Shown here in pieces: positions 1 to 7,709 of a stretch of 26,376 bases of DNA. Both the position numbers and the translations under genes were made by a program. Location of the stretch: the NCBI GenBank assembly GCA_035604635.1, contig DATNIC010000058.1, positions 1 to 26,376 on the forward strand. Direction: 5' to 3'. The notes beneath the pieces were generated by a model that was given only the letters and a program-made list of their open reading frames with translations, was not told the DNA's origin and made no database searches. Each line of letters opens with the position of its first letter. The stretch's first letter is position 1. Origin of the DNA: DATNIC01 sp035604635 (lineage in GTDB: Bacteria > Vulcanimicrobiota > Vulcanimicrobiia > Vulcanimicrobiales > Vulcanimicrobiaceae).

Positions 1-1
1 C

Positions 2-349
2 TCCGGCATGGCCGTGTACGCTGTCTCGCCCGGTGCGGCGACCGACACCAAGGTGGTGCGAAACGCTGGCCCGGCGTTGAAGTATCTGTTTATCCCAATC
101 GTGAACCTCATTCCCGGCATGAATCAGACGCCGGAGACCGCAGCTCGCCGGTACCTCCAGGCCTCGGCGTTCGGAACCGACGTCTCGGGCCAATTCTTCG
201 CCTCAGCGCCGAAGAAGCTCACCGGCCCAATCGAGGCGATGCGCCACCCACACTTTCACGATCGCGCCAACCAGGAAGCCGCCTGGCAGGCCGTCGTCAA
301 GGTCTCCGGCGTCGACTTTCCCCCTGCATCCTTGAGCGCGGTGTCCTGA
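2..349 (+). CDS. Short-chain dehydrogenase/reductase, C-terminal part (5' end outside window)
   Basis: The reading frame is open from the first bases and ends in TGA at 347-349, so this is the 3' part of a gene that begins outside the window. The visible ~115 residues resemble the end of a classical SDR oxidoreductase. A V-Y-A-V-S-P-G-A-A-x-T segment matches the conserved Pro-Gly region that follows the catalytic Tyr-x-x-x-Lys in this family. It is followed by helices and a C-terminal tail about as long as in light-dependent-protochlorophyllide-reductase-like or WW-domain-oxidoreductase-like SDRs. The Rossmann fold and catalytic residues lie outside the window, so substrate and cofactor cannot be judged. 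Family assignment rests on this short segment. Codon choice is somewhat less rich in GATCG-type words than the rest of the window. Confidence 0.7.
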   Translation, partial: SGMAVYAVSPGAATDTKVVRNAGPALKYLFIPIVNLIPGMNQTPETAARRYLQASAFGTDVSGQFFASAPKKLTGPIEAMRHPHFHDRANQEAAWQAVVKVSGVDFPPASLSAVS

Positions 350-358
350 AGGAGCCTA

Positions 359-530
359 GTGAGCAACAAGAATCGCGCCGCGCCGTCATCGGACCCGGTG
401 CGCGAAGTGCACCCATCGCAACGACATGCATACTGACGTCGAGGGTCGGCCCCTCGGGTACTGCATCGTCTGTAAGCAGACCGACGGCGCTTGCGCTAAC
501 CCGGAGGCGAAGGACAGCCCCCGTAGTTGA
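359..530 (+). pseudogene. Small zinc-ribbon protein gene with an apparent one-base frameshift
   Basis: A GTG at 359, preceded by an AAGGAG ribosome-binding site at about 349-354, starts a frame that would stop at 434-436. The +1 frame is open from 363 to a TGA at 528-530 but has no ATG, GTG or TTG codon before its first cysteine pair. Removing one C from the CCC run at 394-396 joins the two into a 56-residue protein. It would carry C-A-K-C (residues 14-17) and C-I-V-C (35-38), the two-knuckle layout of a small zinc ribbon, with another Cys at 45. The GTG start lies 9 bases after the SDR stop, so the pair looks co-transcribed. It may be a recent pseudogene, a homopolymer sequencing error, or much less likely a programmed frameshift. 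No function can be assigned beyond probable zinc binding. Confidence 0.5.
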
Positions 531-548
531 AGCCGTGATTTAGCTTAA

Positions 549-564
549 CTGGTTGACCAACTAG
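549..564. promoter_or_regulatory. TetR-like operator palindrome
   Basis: CTGGTTG-AC-CAACTAG is an inverted repeat with 7-base arms, one mismatch and a 2-base centre. It lies in an AT-richer non-coding stretch after the small zinc-ribbon gene. The TTG-N2-CAA core is common in operators of TetR-family repressors. No regulator gene is visible nearby, and the only gene reading from this side would lie outside the block, so the assignment is by pattern only. Confidence 0.25.
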
Positions 565-593
565 CTGACCGTCAAAGCCGTTTAGGACGGTAG

Positions 594-621
594 ACTTCGA
601 TATACGTCCATATACGAAGTT
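594..621. other. 11-6-11 inverted repeat, dif/lox-like candidate recombination site
   Basis: ACTTCGATATA (594-604), spacer CGTCCA (605-610) and TATACGAAGTT (611-621) form a 28-base site. The two arms are inverted repeats apart from a one-base offset in the left arm. The 11-6-11 plan is that of XerCD dif sites, and the right arm equals 11 consecutive bases of the 13-base loxP arm. A hexamer GTAGAC flanks it on both sides (590-595 and 627-632). It lies only 13 bases beyond the stop codon of the ubiD-family gene, at the border between the oddly composed left end and the rest of the window. It could instead be a transcription hairpin between converging genes. Confidence 0.35.
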
Positions 622-633
622 CGTGCGTAGACG

Positions 634-2199
634 TTATTTTTTGTGCTCGTCCGATGGATCGATCAGATACCGGCCCTCGGCATCGCGTCCGATCGCGACT
701 TGGCCGCGCAGCGACTCGAGCTCGAGGACGACGTCACGGCCATCGCGGCTTCCGACCGCGCCAACGAGTTCTTCGAAGCGCTTCGGGCCGTCTTCGAGCG
801 CCGCACGAACGGACGGAAAGCGCTTCCCTTCAAACGTCGGCGGCTCGGGGACCATCGTCTCGATCCCGCGTCCGCCGAACGGGACGGTCAAATCGAAGCC
901 GACTTTCGCAGTCGTGCGCGAGCCCTCGAGCGATGGATCGATCGGGATCGCGCGCATCCCCGTCTGTACGACCAGATCGCGGTCACCTTGGAAGCGCGTC
1001 GCGAGCGCCCAGTCGACTTGCTCGTCCGAAAAGACGTCGATGTCCGGATCGACGACGAAGACGTGCTTGACGTTGACGATGCAGCCGAACGCGGCCGCGA
1101 TCGCGTTGCGCGCCTCGCCCGGGACGCGCTGGCGCAAAGAGATCCGGACGTTGTACGCGCCGCCGCTCGATGGCGTCACGTAGACCGCGAGCGGTTCGCG
1201 CACGGCGGTCTCGAGCGCGCGCCAGACGCTCGTCTCGGTCCGCAGCGCGTTGAGCTGTGCCGTGTCGGTTCGGGCGATCGTGTGGCCGCCGATCGTCGAC
1301 GTTTGAAAGAGCGCGTCTTTGCGATGCGTGATCGCGCTGACCCGGAAGATCGGGTTCTTCTTCACCGCGCCGTAGTACCCGAGAAATTCGCCGTACGGCC
1401 CTTCCTTCTCGGCGAACCCGTGCGGATCGAGATAGCCTTCGATGATCCACTCGGAATCGGCCGGGACGCGAATGTCGTTCGTCACGCATTTCACGACGCC
1501 GAGCGGCGCGCCGCGCAGCGCCGCGAGGATCTCGAGCTCGTCGCCGGGGACGCGCATCGTCGCCGCGACGTGATCGATCGGATGCGAGCCGACGGCGAAC
1601 GCGATCGGCAACGGCTCGCCGCGTCGCACGCTCGCTTCGTAGATCGCGCGCAAGTCGCTCGGCGCGTTGACGTCGATCCCCGTTTCGCGCCGTCCGCGCA
1701 ACATGAGACGCCGCATCCCAACGTTGGTCAAGCCGCTGCGCGCATCGATCGAGTAATCGACCGAGGCCGAGATGTACGGCGCGCCGTCGTACCCGTGCTG
1801 CACGTGGACGGGCAACTTCGTCAGATCGACGTCGTCCCCGGTGAGGACGATCTGCTGAACCGGCGCCTCGCCGCGCGGCACTTCGACGACCGCTTGCGGG
1901 ACGCGCAAGCGGCGCGCGACTTCACCGAGCAGATCGGCCGGCGCGACTCCGAACGCGCGCGCGATCCGCGAGCGGCTCCCCGTCACGTTGCCGGCCAATT
2001 CGGCTTGCTCCGGGCCGACACGGCGCAGCAGAATCGCCTTCGCACTGCCCTCAAAAAGGCGCGCTACGTCGACCAGATCGACCGGCTCGTCGCGGATCTC
2101 GAGCTCCTCGGCCCCAAGCGTTGCGAGGAACGAACGCAAACGGAAACGATCGAAGTCGATCGGGGGGCTCGTTCGCGTCTTAGCCGCAAGTACGCTCAT
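634..2199 (-). CDS. UbiD-family prenylated-FMN-dependent (de)carboxylase
   Basis: The 521-residue protein has the UbiD family length and layout. Members carry prenylated FMN and reversibly decarboxylate aromatic or alpha,beta-unsaturated acids. Visible hallmarks are the N-x-G-M-x-R segment (residues 159-164) of the cofactor-binding region and E-G-P-Y-G-E (266-271), which carries the conserved acidic residues. The start is the ATG at 2199, preceded by AAGGAAGAG at good spacing; the open frame continues upstream but without family similarity. It sits 56 bases downstream of the quinoprotein dehydrogenase on the same strand, a likely two-gene operon. No UbiX prenyltransferase is in the window, so cofactor must come from elsewhere. 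Substrate is unknown. It could be true UbiD (ubiquinone) or an aromatic-acid degradation paralogue; the oxidoreductase neighbour slightly favours the latter. Confidence 0.88.
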   Translation of the reverse strand: MSVLAAKTRTSPPIDFDRFRLRSFLATLGAEELEIRDEPVDLVDVARLFEGSAKAILLRRVGPEQAELAGNVTGSRSRIARAFGVAPADLLGEVARRLRVPQAVVEVPRGEAPVQQIVLTGDDVDLTKLPVHVQHGYDGAPYISASVDYSIDARSGLTNVGMRRLMLRGRRETGIDVNAPSDLRAIYEASVRRGEPLPIAFAVGSHPIDHVAATMRVPGDELEILAALRGAPLGVVKCVTNDIRVPADSEWIIEGYLDPHGFAEKEGPYGEFLGYYGAVKKNPIFRVSAITHRKDALFQTSTIGGHTIARTDTAQLNALRTETSVWRALETAVREPLAVYVTPSSGGAYNVRISLRQRVPGEARNAIAAAFGCIVNVKHVFVVDPDIDVFSDEQVDWALATRFQGDRDLVVQTGMRAIPIDPSLEGSRTTAKVGFDLTVPFGGRGIETMVPEPPTFEGKRFPSVRAALEDGPKRFEELVGAVGSRDGRDVVLELESLRGQVAIGRDAEGRYLIDPSDEHKK

Positions 2200-2255
2200 C
2201 AAGCTCTTCCTTTTCGAGCCCGGACCGCGACCCCTACAGGACGCGCAATCGCATC

Positions 2256-3911
2256 TTACGGGAGCGTAAAGGCGGAAAGCATTGCGCCGGCGTTCGTCGC
2301 CATGCCGGGGACCGGAAAATTCCCGTTCGCGTTGCCCGATCCGACGATCACGAATTGCCGGTTGCCGATCGTGTAGGTCGCCGGCGGCGCCGCGATCGTC
2401 GAGCCCGTCGGGAACTTCCACAAGACTGTCCCAGTCTGCGCGTCGTACGCGTCGAACTCGCCGTTGAGCTGGCCGGTAAAGACGAGCCCGCTCCCGAGCG
2501 AAAGCGCGCCGCCGAGTTGCGGCAGCGCGAGTTCCCGGCGCCACAAGAACTTCCCGCTATCGATGTCGATCGCGCTCATCCAACCGAACGTGCGTCCGGT
2601 CGGGACCGGAATCGGCCCGCCCAAATCGAGGTCGCGGTTCGCCGGATCCGGATCCTTCCCCGTCCGGTATGTTGCGCACTGATCGATGCTCGGAATGTAA
2701 AACGCATTCGTCTCGGGCAAATAACTCCCGCCGTTGAACTGCACGCCGCCGTTCGGCCCCGGACACGTGACCGTCCCGCCGGCCGCCGGTACCGCCGTCC
2801 CACCCACTTGCGTGCTGACGACGGCATGGCGCAGCAACTTCCCGTCGCGTGCATCGAGGACCCAAAAGCCGCCGCCCTTGTCGCCCGCAGCGACGAGCGC
2901 GCGCTTCGCGCCATTCACCACGCCGGTGAACAAGACGGGCGGCATCGCCGGGTCAAAGTCGTGCAGATCGTGCGCGATGAACTGGAAGTACCAGCGAACG
3001 TGCGGCTGCGCACCGCCGATGTCGAGCGCAACCATCGAATCGGTATAGAGATTCTTTCCGGCGCGGGCTGTGCCGATAAAATCGGGCGCCGGGTTGCCGA
3101 CATCGACGAACAGCGTGTTCGTCGCGGGGTCGATCGCGAGCCCGCCCCAAATCGAACCGCCGCCCCTCTGCCATGAATTGCCGGCCCACGTCTCGTGCCC
3201 GGGCTCGCCCGGAAGCGGTATCGTATGCCACTCCCAAACGCGGCCCCCCGTCGCAGCGGAAAACGCCGTGATGTAACCGCTCCCGCCCCAATCTCCATTT
3301 GAGGCGCCGATCAAGATGAGGTTCTTGTATGCGACCGGCGCCATCGAATAGAAGCTGTTCTTGAGATCGTGGACGCCGATGACGTCCCATAGCATCTCGC
3401 CGGTCCGCGCATCGAGTGCGATCACATGTCCGTTGAGCGTGCCCAGATAGACCTTGCCCTCGAGCAGCGCAACGCCGCGATTGACCCAAAACGCGACCGC
3501 GTGCGAGACGGGATACGCGAAGTACCAACGTTCGGCTCCGGTTTGCGCATCGATCGCGTAGACGCTGTCGTTCCCGGTGGAGACGTACACCGTCCCTTGC
3601 CACACGATCGGCGCCGCCTCGATCGTCGCGTCGCCGGGCATCCTGAACGTCCACGCGCGTCGCAAAGACCCGACGTTCGCCCGCGTGATCTGGCCGGCGC
3701 GGATATACCGGTTGCCGGCGTACGTGTGCCCCGGCAGGACCCAATCGGCGGCACTTCGATCTGCGTGCAGCAACGCGTCTGCCGAAGGACCGATGCGCGC
3801 ACCGACCAGCGGTTCGGCCGTGATGATCACGCCGAACGCGACCGCGGCGGCGAGCGCGACGCCGATTCCCATCCACTTCACGGGACTCGTTTTCGGCTCG
3901 CCGACCGACAA
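2256..3911 (-). CDS. Membrane-anchored PQQ-type quinoprotein dehydrogenase
   Basis: This 551-residue protein has an uncleaved-looking hydrophobic segment at about residues 13-31 and then an eight-bladed-propeller quinoprotein domain. Repeated blade motifs of the W-docking type are visible (Y-A-I-D-A-Q-T-G-x-x-x-W near 118-129 and similar at 165-175, 216-226). The active-site region W-G-G...G-N-P-A-P (255-276) and D-L-H-D-F-D (315-320) correspond to the Asn and catalytic Asp regions of methanol/ethanol dehydrogenases. There is no adjacent Cys-Cys pair and no C-terminal cytochrome c domain, so electrons must leave through a separate acceptor. The start is TTG at 3911 with GGAGAG upstream. No pqq biosynthesis genes are in the window. 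An alcohol or sugar substrate cannot be chosen. It is divergent from the exopolysaccharide block and precedes the UbiD-family gene. Confidence 0.85.
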   Translation of the reverse strand: MSVGEPKTSPVKWMGIGVALAAAVAFGVIITAEPLVGARIGPSADALLHADRSAADWVLPGHTYAGNRYIRAGQITRANVGSLRRAWTFRMPGDATIEAAPIVWQGTVYVSTGNDSVYAIDAQTGAERWYFAYPVSHAVAFWVNRGVALLEGKVYLGTLNGHVIALDARTGEMLWDVIGVHDLKNSFYSMAPVAYKNLILIGASNGDWGGSGYITAFSAATGGRVWEWHTIPLPGEPGHETWAGNSWQRGGGSIWGGLAIDPATNTLFVDVGNPAPDFIGTARAGKNLYTDSMVALDIGGAQPHVRWYFQFIAHDLHDFDPAMPPVLFTGVVNGAKRALVAAGDKGGGFWVLDARDGKLLRHAVVSTQVGGTAVPAAGGTVTCPGPNGGVQFNGGSYLPETNAFYIPSIDQCATYRTGKDPDPANRDLDLGGPIPVPTGRTFGWMSAIDIDSGKFLWRRELALPQLGGALSLGSGLVFTGQLNGEFDAYDAQTGTVLWKFPTGSTIAAPPATYTIGNRQFVIVGSGNANGNFPVPGMATNAGAMLSAFTLP

Positions 3912-3966
3912 AAACTCTCCGGCAAGAAGAATATCGCAAGTAAGAGAAGGCCGCTTCGGATCGGAT
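3912..3966. promoter_or_regulatory. Divergent promoter region, quinoprotein / exopolysaccharide block
   Basis: These 55 bases separate the divergent quinoprotein and deacetylase starts and must hold promoters for at least one, probably both, transcription units. The centre is AT-richer than its surroundings (GAATAT within 3929-3936), but I cannot assign -35 and -10 boxes with confidence. Confidence 0.4.
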
Positions 3967-5616
3967 ATGCCGAAATTAGCTGCGTTTCTCGCACTTTTCC
4001 TCGCTGCTGCGATCGGCGCCGTCGCCGCGCCCGTACGAGCCGTCCTGGTCCCCGAGATCGGGATTACGACCTTGCTGCTGCATCAGGTCAGCGAGTCGCC
4101 GATCCAGACTGCCGGCGGCGCCGATCAAGTGCAGCGCCCGTGGGTCACGCCCGACGAGTTCGACCGGATCCTCTCCGAGGCCGAGCAACAGGGCTTTCAC
4201 TACGTGACGCTCGATCAGGCGCTCGCCTTCCTCCAAGGACGTGCGCCGCCGAGTTCGCTGCCGAGCAAGCCTCTGCTGATTACTTTCGATGACGGTTACA
4301 AAACCGCGTGGACCGGCGGGACGCCCGTGCTGCGCAAGCACCGCGCGACCGCGGCAATGTTCTTCGAAGGAATTCTCACCGGCACCAAACCGGAACGACT
4401 GACCGTCGACGAGCTGCAAGCGATGAAGAACAGCGGCGTGTGGGCGCTGCAATCGCACGGGTGGATGGGACACAGCAACATCGTCGTTGACGCAAACGGG
4501 ACGCGCAATCCGTACTGGTATGCCAACCTGATGTATCTCCCCGACCAGCAGCGGCTGGAGACGCGCGCCGAGTTTGAGGAGCGGATTCGGGCCGATCTGC
4601 GCCACTTCAAGCAGGCTTTCGATGCGAAGCTCGGCCCGATTCACGTCTTTGCCTATCCCAGCGGCGAGTTCGGCCAGAATTCGGCACTGGCTTCGGGCGG
4701 CAATCCGAAGGCGAAGCTCGAGGCCGGGCACAGCGACGCTCCCGACCTGATGCCGCTGTTGTTCGATGCTTTACAAAAGGAAGGCTACGACGCGGCATTC
4801 GCCGTTTCGATCCCGGGGGTCGCCCACCCGGCCTCGCTCGAGAACAACGTCTACGCGCTCCCACGGATCGGCGTCGGAGCAGATTTCACGTTCGCGAGCA
4901 TCGACCGGCTGCAGATTAGCGGCGCCGAACTCCCCGAGATCTCGCGCGACGTCTTCGACGATCCTGGGCCGATTGCGACCGCCCCGGACGGCCTTTTCGT
5001 CGCATCGACGACGCTGCCGCAGATTTTCAAGCTCGACCCGCACGGCCGAGTCGTCGCGACGTATTACGTCGATGCCCTGCTCGACGACCGGCGCGGAAAC
5101 CCGTCGCTGATCAGCGCGGTGATCCCGGTGAGCGACGGCGTGCAAGTCGTGCAGCAAGCCGGCTGGTGGCCGAATGCGGCCCCGAAAATCACACATTTGC
5201 GCTTGCGACCATCCGGCGCAGACGTGACCGAGCGCAGGACGCTGCCGCCGGCCTTGAATTGGCTCGTCGGCGTGACGGCGTACGAATCGAAGCTGGTCGG
5301 AATGACGGGCGAAGGAAGGCTCTTCGACGTCGAGACGGCGAAGCCAATCGCGACCGTCCAACCCATCGATCCCAACGACGGCGTGAAACGGCAAAACCGC
5401 TTCGCGGGGCCGATCGTGATCGAAGGCCGGCTCGCAGTCTACGATCGGGCAAAGCAGATGCTGCTCCAACTCAGCGATTCCGGCAAGACCACGGCGCTCG
5501 TCGCGCTCTCCGGCGACTTGCGTAATTTCGCGAGCGCCGGCCGAGAACTGCTCGCCGTCGATTGGTCGGACAACCGTCACGTGCTCCAGCGCTTCACGAT
5601 CGTACCGGGGTCGTGA
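3967..5616 (+). CDS. Secreted PgaB/NodB-type polysaccharide deacetylase with C-terminal beta domain
   Basis: The 549-residue protein begins with a clear signal peptide (MPKL then a hydrophobic run to about residue 24, ending A-x-A-like). A carbohydrate-esterase-4 domain spans about 33-310: T-F-D-D-G (106-110) supplies catalytic and metal-binding Asp residues, S-H-G-W-M-G-H-S (163-170) the metal-binding His pair, and A-Y-P-S-G (229-233) the third motif. The long insert between the second and third motifs resembles PgaB and IcaB, which partly de-N-acetylate poly-N-acetylglucosamine, more than PelA. Residues ~310-549 form an all-beta-looking region with propeller-like repeats (D-G-L-F-V-A-S-T-T), not matched to a family. 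The start was chosen for the signal peptide; upstream in-frame sequence is antisense to the dehydrogenase. It heads the plus-strand block, so it probably modifies the polymer made by the PelF/PelG pair. Confidence 0.85.
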   Translation: MPKLAAFLALFLAAAIGAVAAPVRAVLVPEIGITTLLLHQVSESPIQTAGGADQVQRPWVTPDEFDRILSEAEQQGFHYVTLDQALAFLQGRAPPSSLPSKPLLITFDDGYKTAWTGGTPVLRKHRATAAMFFEGILTGTKPERLTVDELQAMKNSGVWALQSHGWMGHSNIVVDANGTRNPYWYANLMYLPDQQRLETRAEFEERIRADLRHFKQAFDAKLGPIHVFAYPSGEFGQNSALASGGNPKAKLEAGHSDAPDLMPLLFDALQKEGYDAAFAVSIPGVAHPASLENNVYALPRIGVGADFTFASIDRLQISGAELPEISRDVFDDPGPIATAPDGLFVASTTLPQIFKLDPHGRVVATYYVDALLDDRRGNPSLISAVIPVSDGVQVVQQAGWWPNAAPKITHLRLRPSGADVTERRTLPPALNWLVGVTAYESKLVGMTGEGRLFDVETAKPIATVQPIDPNDGVKRQNRFAGPIVIEGRLAVYDRAKQMLLQLSDSGKTTALVALSGDLRNFASAGRELLAVDWSDNRHVLQRFTIVPGS

Positions 5617-6383
5617 TCGTCCGCGTTTCTGCGGTCGTAGCCTTCGCGTTCGTCACGATCATCGTCCCCCTGCTCGCGCGCGCCGACGAGGCCGGCTACT
5701 TGTACTCGTACGGTCTCTACACGAACCGGTACGACGATTACATCGTCTCGGTCGATGCGAACAAGCCGTTGGGGAAAACTGCCCCGATCCGGCCGTTCGT
5801 CGATCTGTACGAGTATCGTGACTCGCGCACTGAACCTGGACCGAACTTCCCGCTCATTCTGAGCGACAACTACCTCCTGCAGGCGGCGGGCGTGCAGTGG
5901 ACGACGCCGGGCGGCTTGCGCGTCTTCGTTCAGAGCGGTTGGACCGAAACGTTTGGACCGGTCGCCGCGCTGCCTTCGGGCGGCGACGTGCGCGGCGGCG
6001 TGCAGTACTATCGCGAGTGGGGTGCCAATTTCGCGCGCGATCGCGGGTACGGCAACTTGTACGCGAGCACGACGTACTTCAGCCGCTATTCGGACTGGAT
6101 CGAATACTCGCAGCTCGAGCTTGGGCGCAATGAGTTTTCGACCAAAAATCCCGTGCAGCCGTTCGTCCGCCTCGTTTTGAGCCTGGACTCGCACGGCTTC
6201 TATTGGTCCAATTTGACCGAAGCGGCGGCCGGCGTCCGCTTTCACCCCTTCGGCCAGCGCGGACCGTCGTTCTCGCTCGACGGCGTGTTCGGCGTCTACT
6301 TGCGGGGGATTCCTTTACCGGCCGGGACGAAAGCGACGTACTGGGACTTCCGTCCGACCCTCACGTACGGGGCCAACATTTAA
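5613..6383 (+). CDS. Probable outer-membrane beta-barrel protein of the exopolysaccharide locus
   Basis: The GTG at 5613 overlaps the deacetylase stop by four bases, a typical coupled start. The 256-residue product opens with a signal peptide (hydrophobic run to about residue 26, then A-R-A-D). The mature part is rich in aromatic, alternating-pattern beta strands such as Y-S-Y-G-L-Y-T-N-R-Y and Y-S-D-W-I-E-Y-S-Q-L-E-L-G-R. It ends in a short strand (Y-G-A-N-I) after several amphipathic ones. This pattern suits an outer-membrane barrel and recalls the C-terminal domain of NfrA, the outer-membrane partner in E. coli N4-receptor polysaccharide export. That resemblance is an impression, not a demonstrated homology. 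In context it is the candidate export pore or secretin-like partner, filling the slot of PelB or PgaA. Confidence 0.6.
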   Translation: MIVRVSAVVAFAFVTIIVPLLARADEAGYLYSYGLYTNRYDDYIVSVDANKPLGKTAPIRPFVDLYEYRDSRTEPGPNFPLILSDNYLLQAAGVQWTTPGGLRVFVQSGWTETFGPVAALPSGGDVRGGVQYYREWGANFARDRGYGNLYASTTYFSRYSDWIEYSQLELGRNEFSTKNPVQPFVRLVLSLDSHGFYWSNLTEAAAGVRFHPFGQRGPSFSLDGVFGVYLRGIPLPAGTKATYWDFRPTLTYGANI

Positions 6384-6387
6384 TCGC

Positions 6388-7704
6388 ATGTCCGACGCCG
6401 CGTTCGCGCGAGCGCCGCTGGAAATCGCGGATCAAGTCGCTCGCGACCTCATCACCGAATTCGACCTCTTGCTCGTTCGGGTCTGGCTGCTCGAGCCGCC
6501 CGACGCGGAGCGTGGCGTATTATTCTTGGCCTCGACTGCGACGGCGAAACCGGACGTCGCATTCGGCGGAATGCACGAACAGGACGTCGCGCGTATCCTG
6601 CAGGGGGCACATCCGGCTCCCGAGATGATCGCGGATCCGGGAGACAATCTCCGCTTTTCGAAGCCGCTCCCGCACGGCTCGTTTCTCGGCTTGCCGATCG
6701 TCGACGGCGATCAGCGGTTTGCATTCATCGAGGCTTACTTCGAAGGCGCACTGGGCCTCGCGCTCGCCGCGGAGTTGGAGAAGCGGGTCAACGAACTCGC
6801 AGCCGTCCTGTTTTCTGCCCGCGCGACGAAGGAGCTCGAAGGCGCGCGGCGCGGGCGCATCTTGATCGCGGACGACGACGCGGGGATCTGTGCTCTCGTG
6901 CGCCGGCTCTTGACCGCTCAGGGCTTCGAGGTCGTCGAGGTCTCCAACGGGATGGCTGCGTACGAGCGCGCGCGCGAAGAATCGTTCGATCTCATCTTGC
7001 TCGATTGGATGATGCCGGTGATGGACGGCCCGACTGCGACTGCGAAGCTGAAGGCCGATCCGCAGACGCGCGGTATCCCGGTCGTGATGTTGACGAGTCA
7101 ATCACGCATCGACGATAAGGTCGTCGCGCTCGAGGCGGGAGCGCAAGACTTCATCACTAAGCCCTTCGATAGCCGCGAACTAGTAGCGCGTATCGAGCAG
7201 CAGCTGCGCTGGCGCAAACTGCTCACTGCCGACACGGCCGAAAGTCCGCCGGAACCGGAGGGTGCCGTCGCGCTCGATTTGAGCGACATCGTTCCGGGGA
7301 CCGGCGACATTTGGACGCAGGCAGTCGAGGCCGCGCAGCTGGGTAAGCACCGCGAAGCCCTGGCGCTCTTCATGCAAGAGGCCGAACACGCGGATCGCGA
7401 CGAGCAGTATCCGCGCGCAGCGCTCGCATATCGCAGCGCTTCGGTCGAGGCCGGAAACTTACGCAACCGCGAGCTTTCGAATCAGCTCCTTCGCCTGGCG
7501 GGCAAGATGTATCTGTGCTGGGCCGAGAGCGCGACCGACAGCAAATCGATTCAAGAGGCGTATTTGAATGCCGCGCGCTCATTCCTCACCGTCGGTAACC
7601 TCAAACTCGCGAAGAAGTCCGTCGATTTGGCATCGTCGATCGAATCGGTTCTTTCCGACGATCAGCCTTCGCAGTTGACGCCGCTCGGGAAACGGAGCAT
7701 CTGA
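6388..7704 (+). CDS. GAF-like / response-receiver / helical-repeat regulator
   Basis: This 438-residue cytoplasmic protein has three parts. Residues ~10-145 look like a GAF-type sensor domain. Residues 157-275 form a CheY-like receiver with acidic pocket D162-D164, phospho-acceptor D206 in L-D-W-M-M-P, T236 and K258, all intact. Residues ~305-420 are alpha-helical and TPR-like (A-L-F-M-Q-E-A-E-H-A, A-A-L-A-Y-R-S-A). There is no DNA-binding, GGDEF, EAL or histidine-kinase output, so it probably acts through protein contacts. It starts 5 bases after the barrel gene and ends 6 bases before pelF. That is roughly where PelD, also GAF-containing, sits in known pel operons, so it may be a phosphorylation-responsive replacement. 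No cognate kinase is in the window. Confidence 0.8.
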   Translation: MSDAAFARAPLEIADQVARDLITEFDLLLVRVWLLEPPDAERGVLFLASTATAKPDVAFGGMHEQDVARILQGAHPAPEMIADPGDNLRFSKPLPHGSFLGLPIVDGDQRFAFIEAYFEGALGLALAAELEKRVNELAAVLFSARATKELEGARRGRILIADDDAGICALVRRLLTAQGFEVVEVSNGMAAYERAREESFDLILLDWMMPVMDGPTATAKLKADPQTRGIPVVMLTSQSRIDDKVVALEAGAQDFITKPFDSRELVARIEQQLRWRKLLTADTAESPPEPEGAVALDLSDIVPGTGDIWTQAVEAAQLGKHREALALFMQEAEHADRDEQYPRAALAYRSASVEAGNLRNRELSNQLLRLAGKMYLCWAESATDSKSIQEAYLNAARSFLTVGNLKLAKKSVDLASSIESVLSDDQPSQLTPLGKRSI

Positions 7705-7709
7705 GCGCT

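Noticed and set aside
594..621. True loxP site from a cloning vector
   Set aside because: Only one arm matches loxP well; the other has a one-base insertion and the spacer is 6, not 8 bases, so it is not a functional loxP and not evidence of vector sequence.
643..2376. 577-residue plus-strand open frame opposite the UbiD-family gene
   Set aside because: It is the antisense shadow of a well-supported gene: Arg/Asp/Ala-rich, no domain, no ribosome-binding site.
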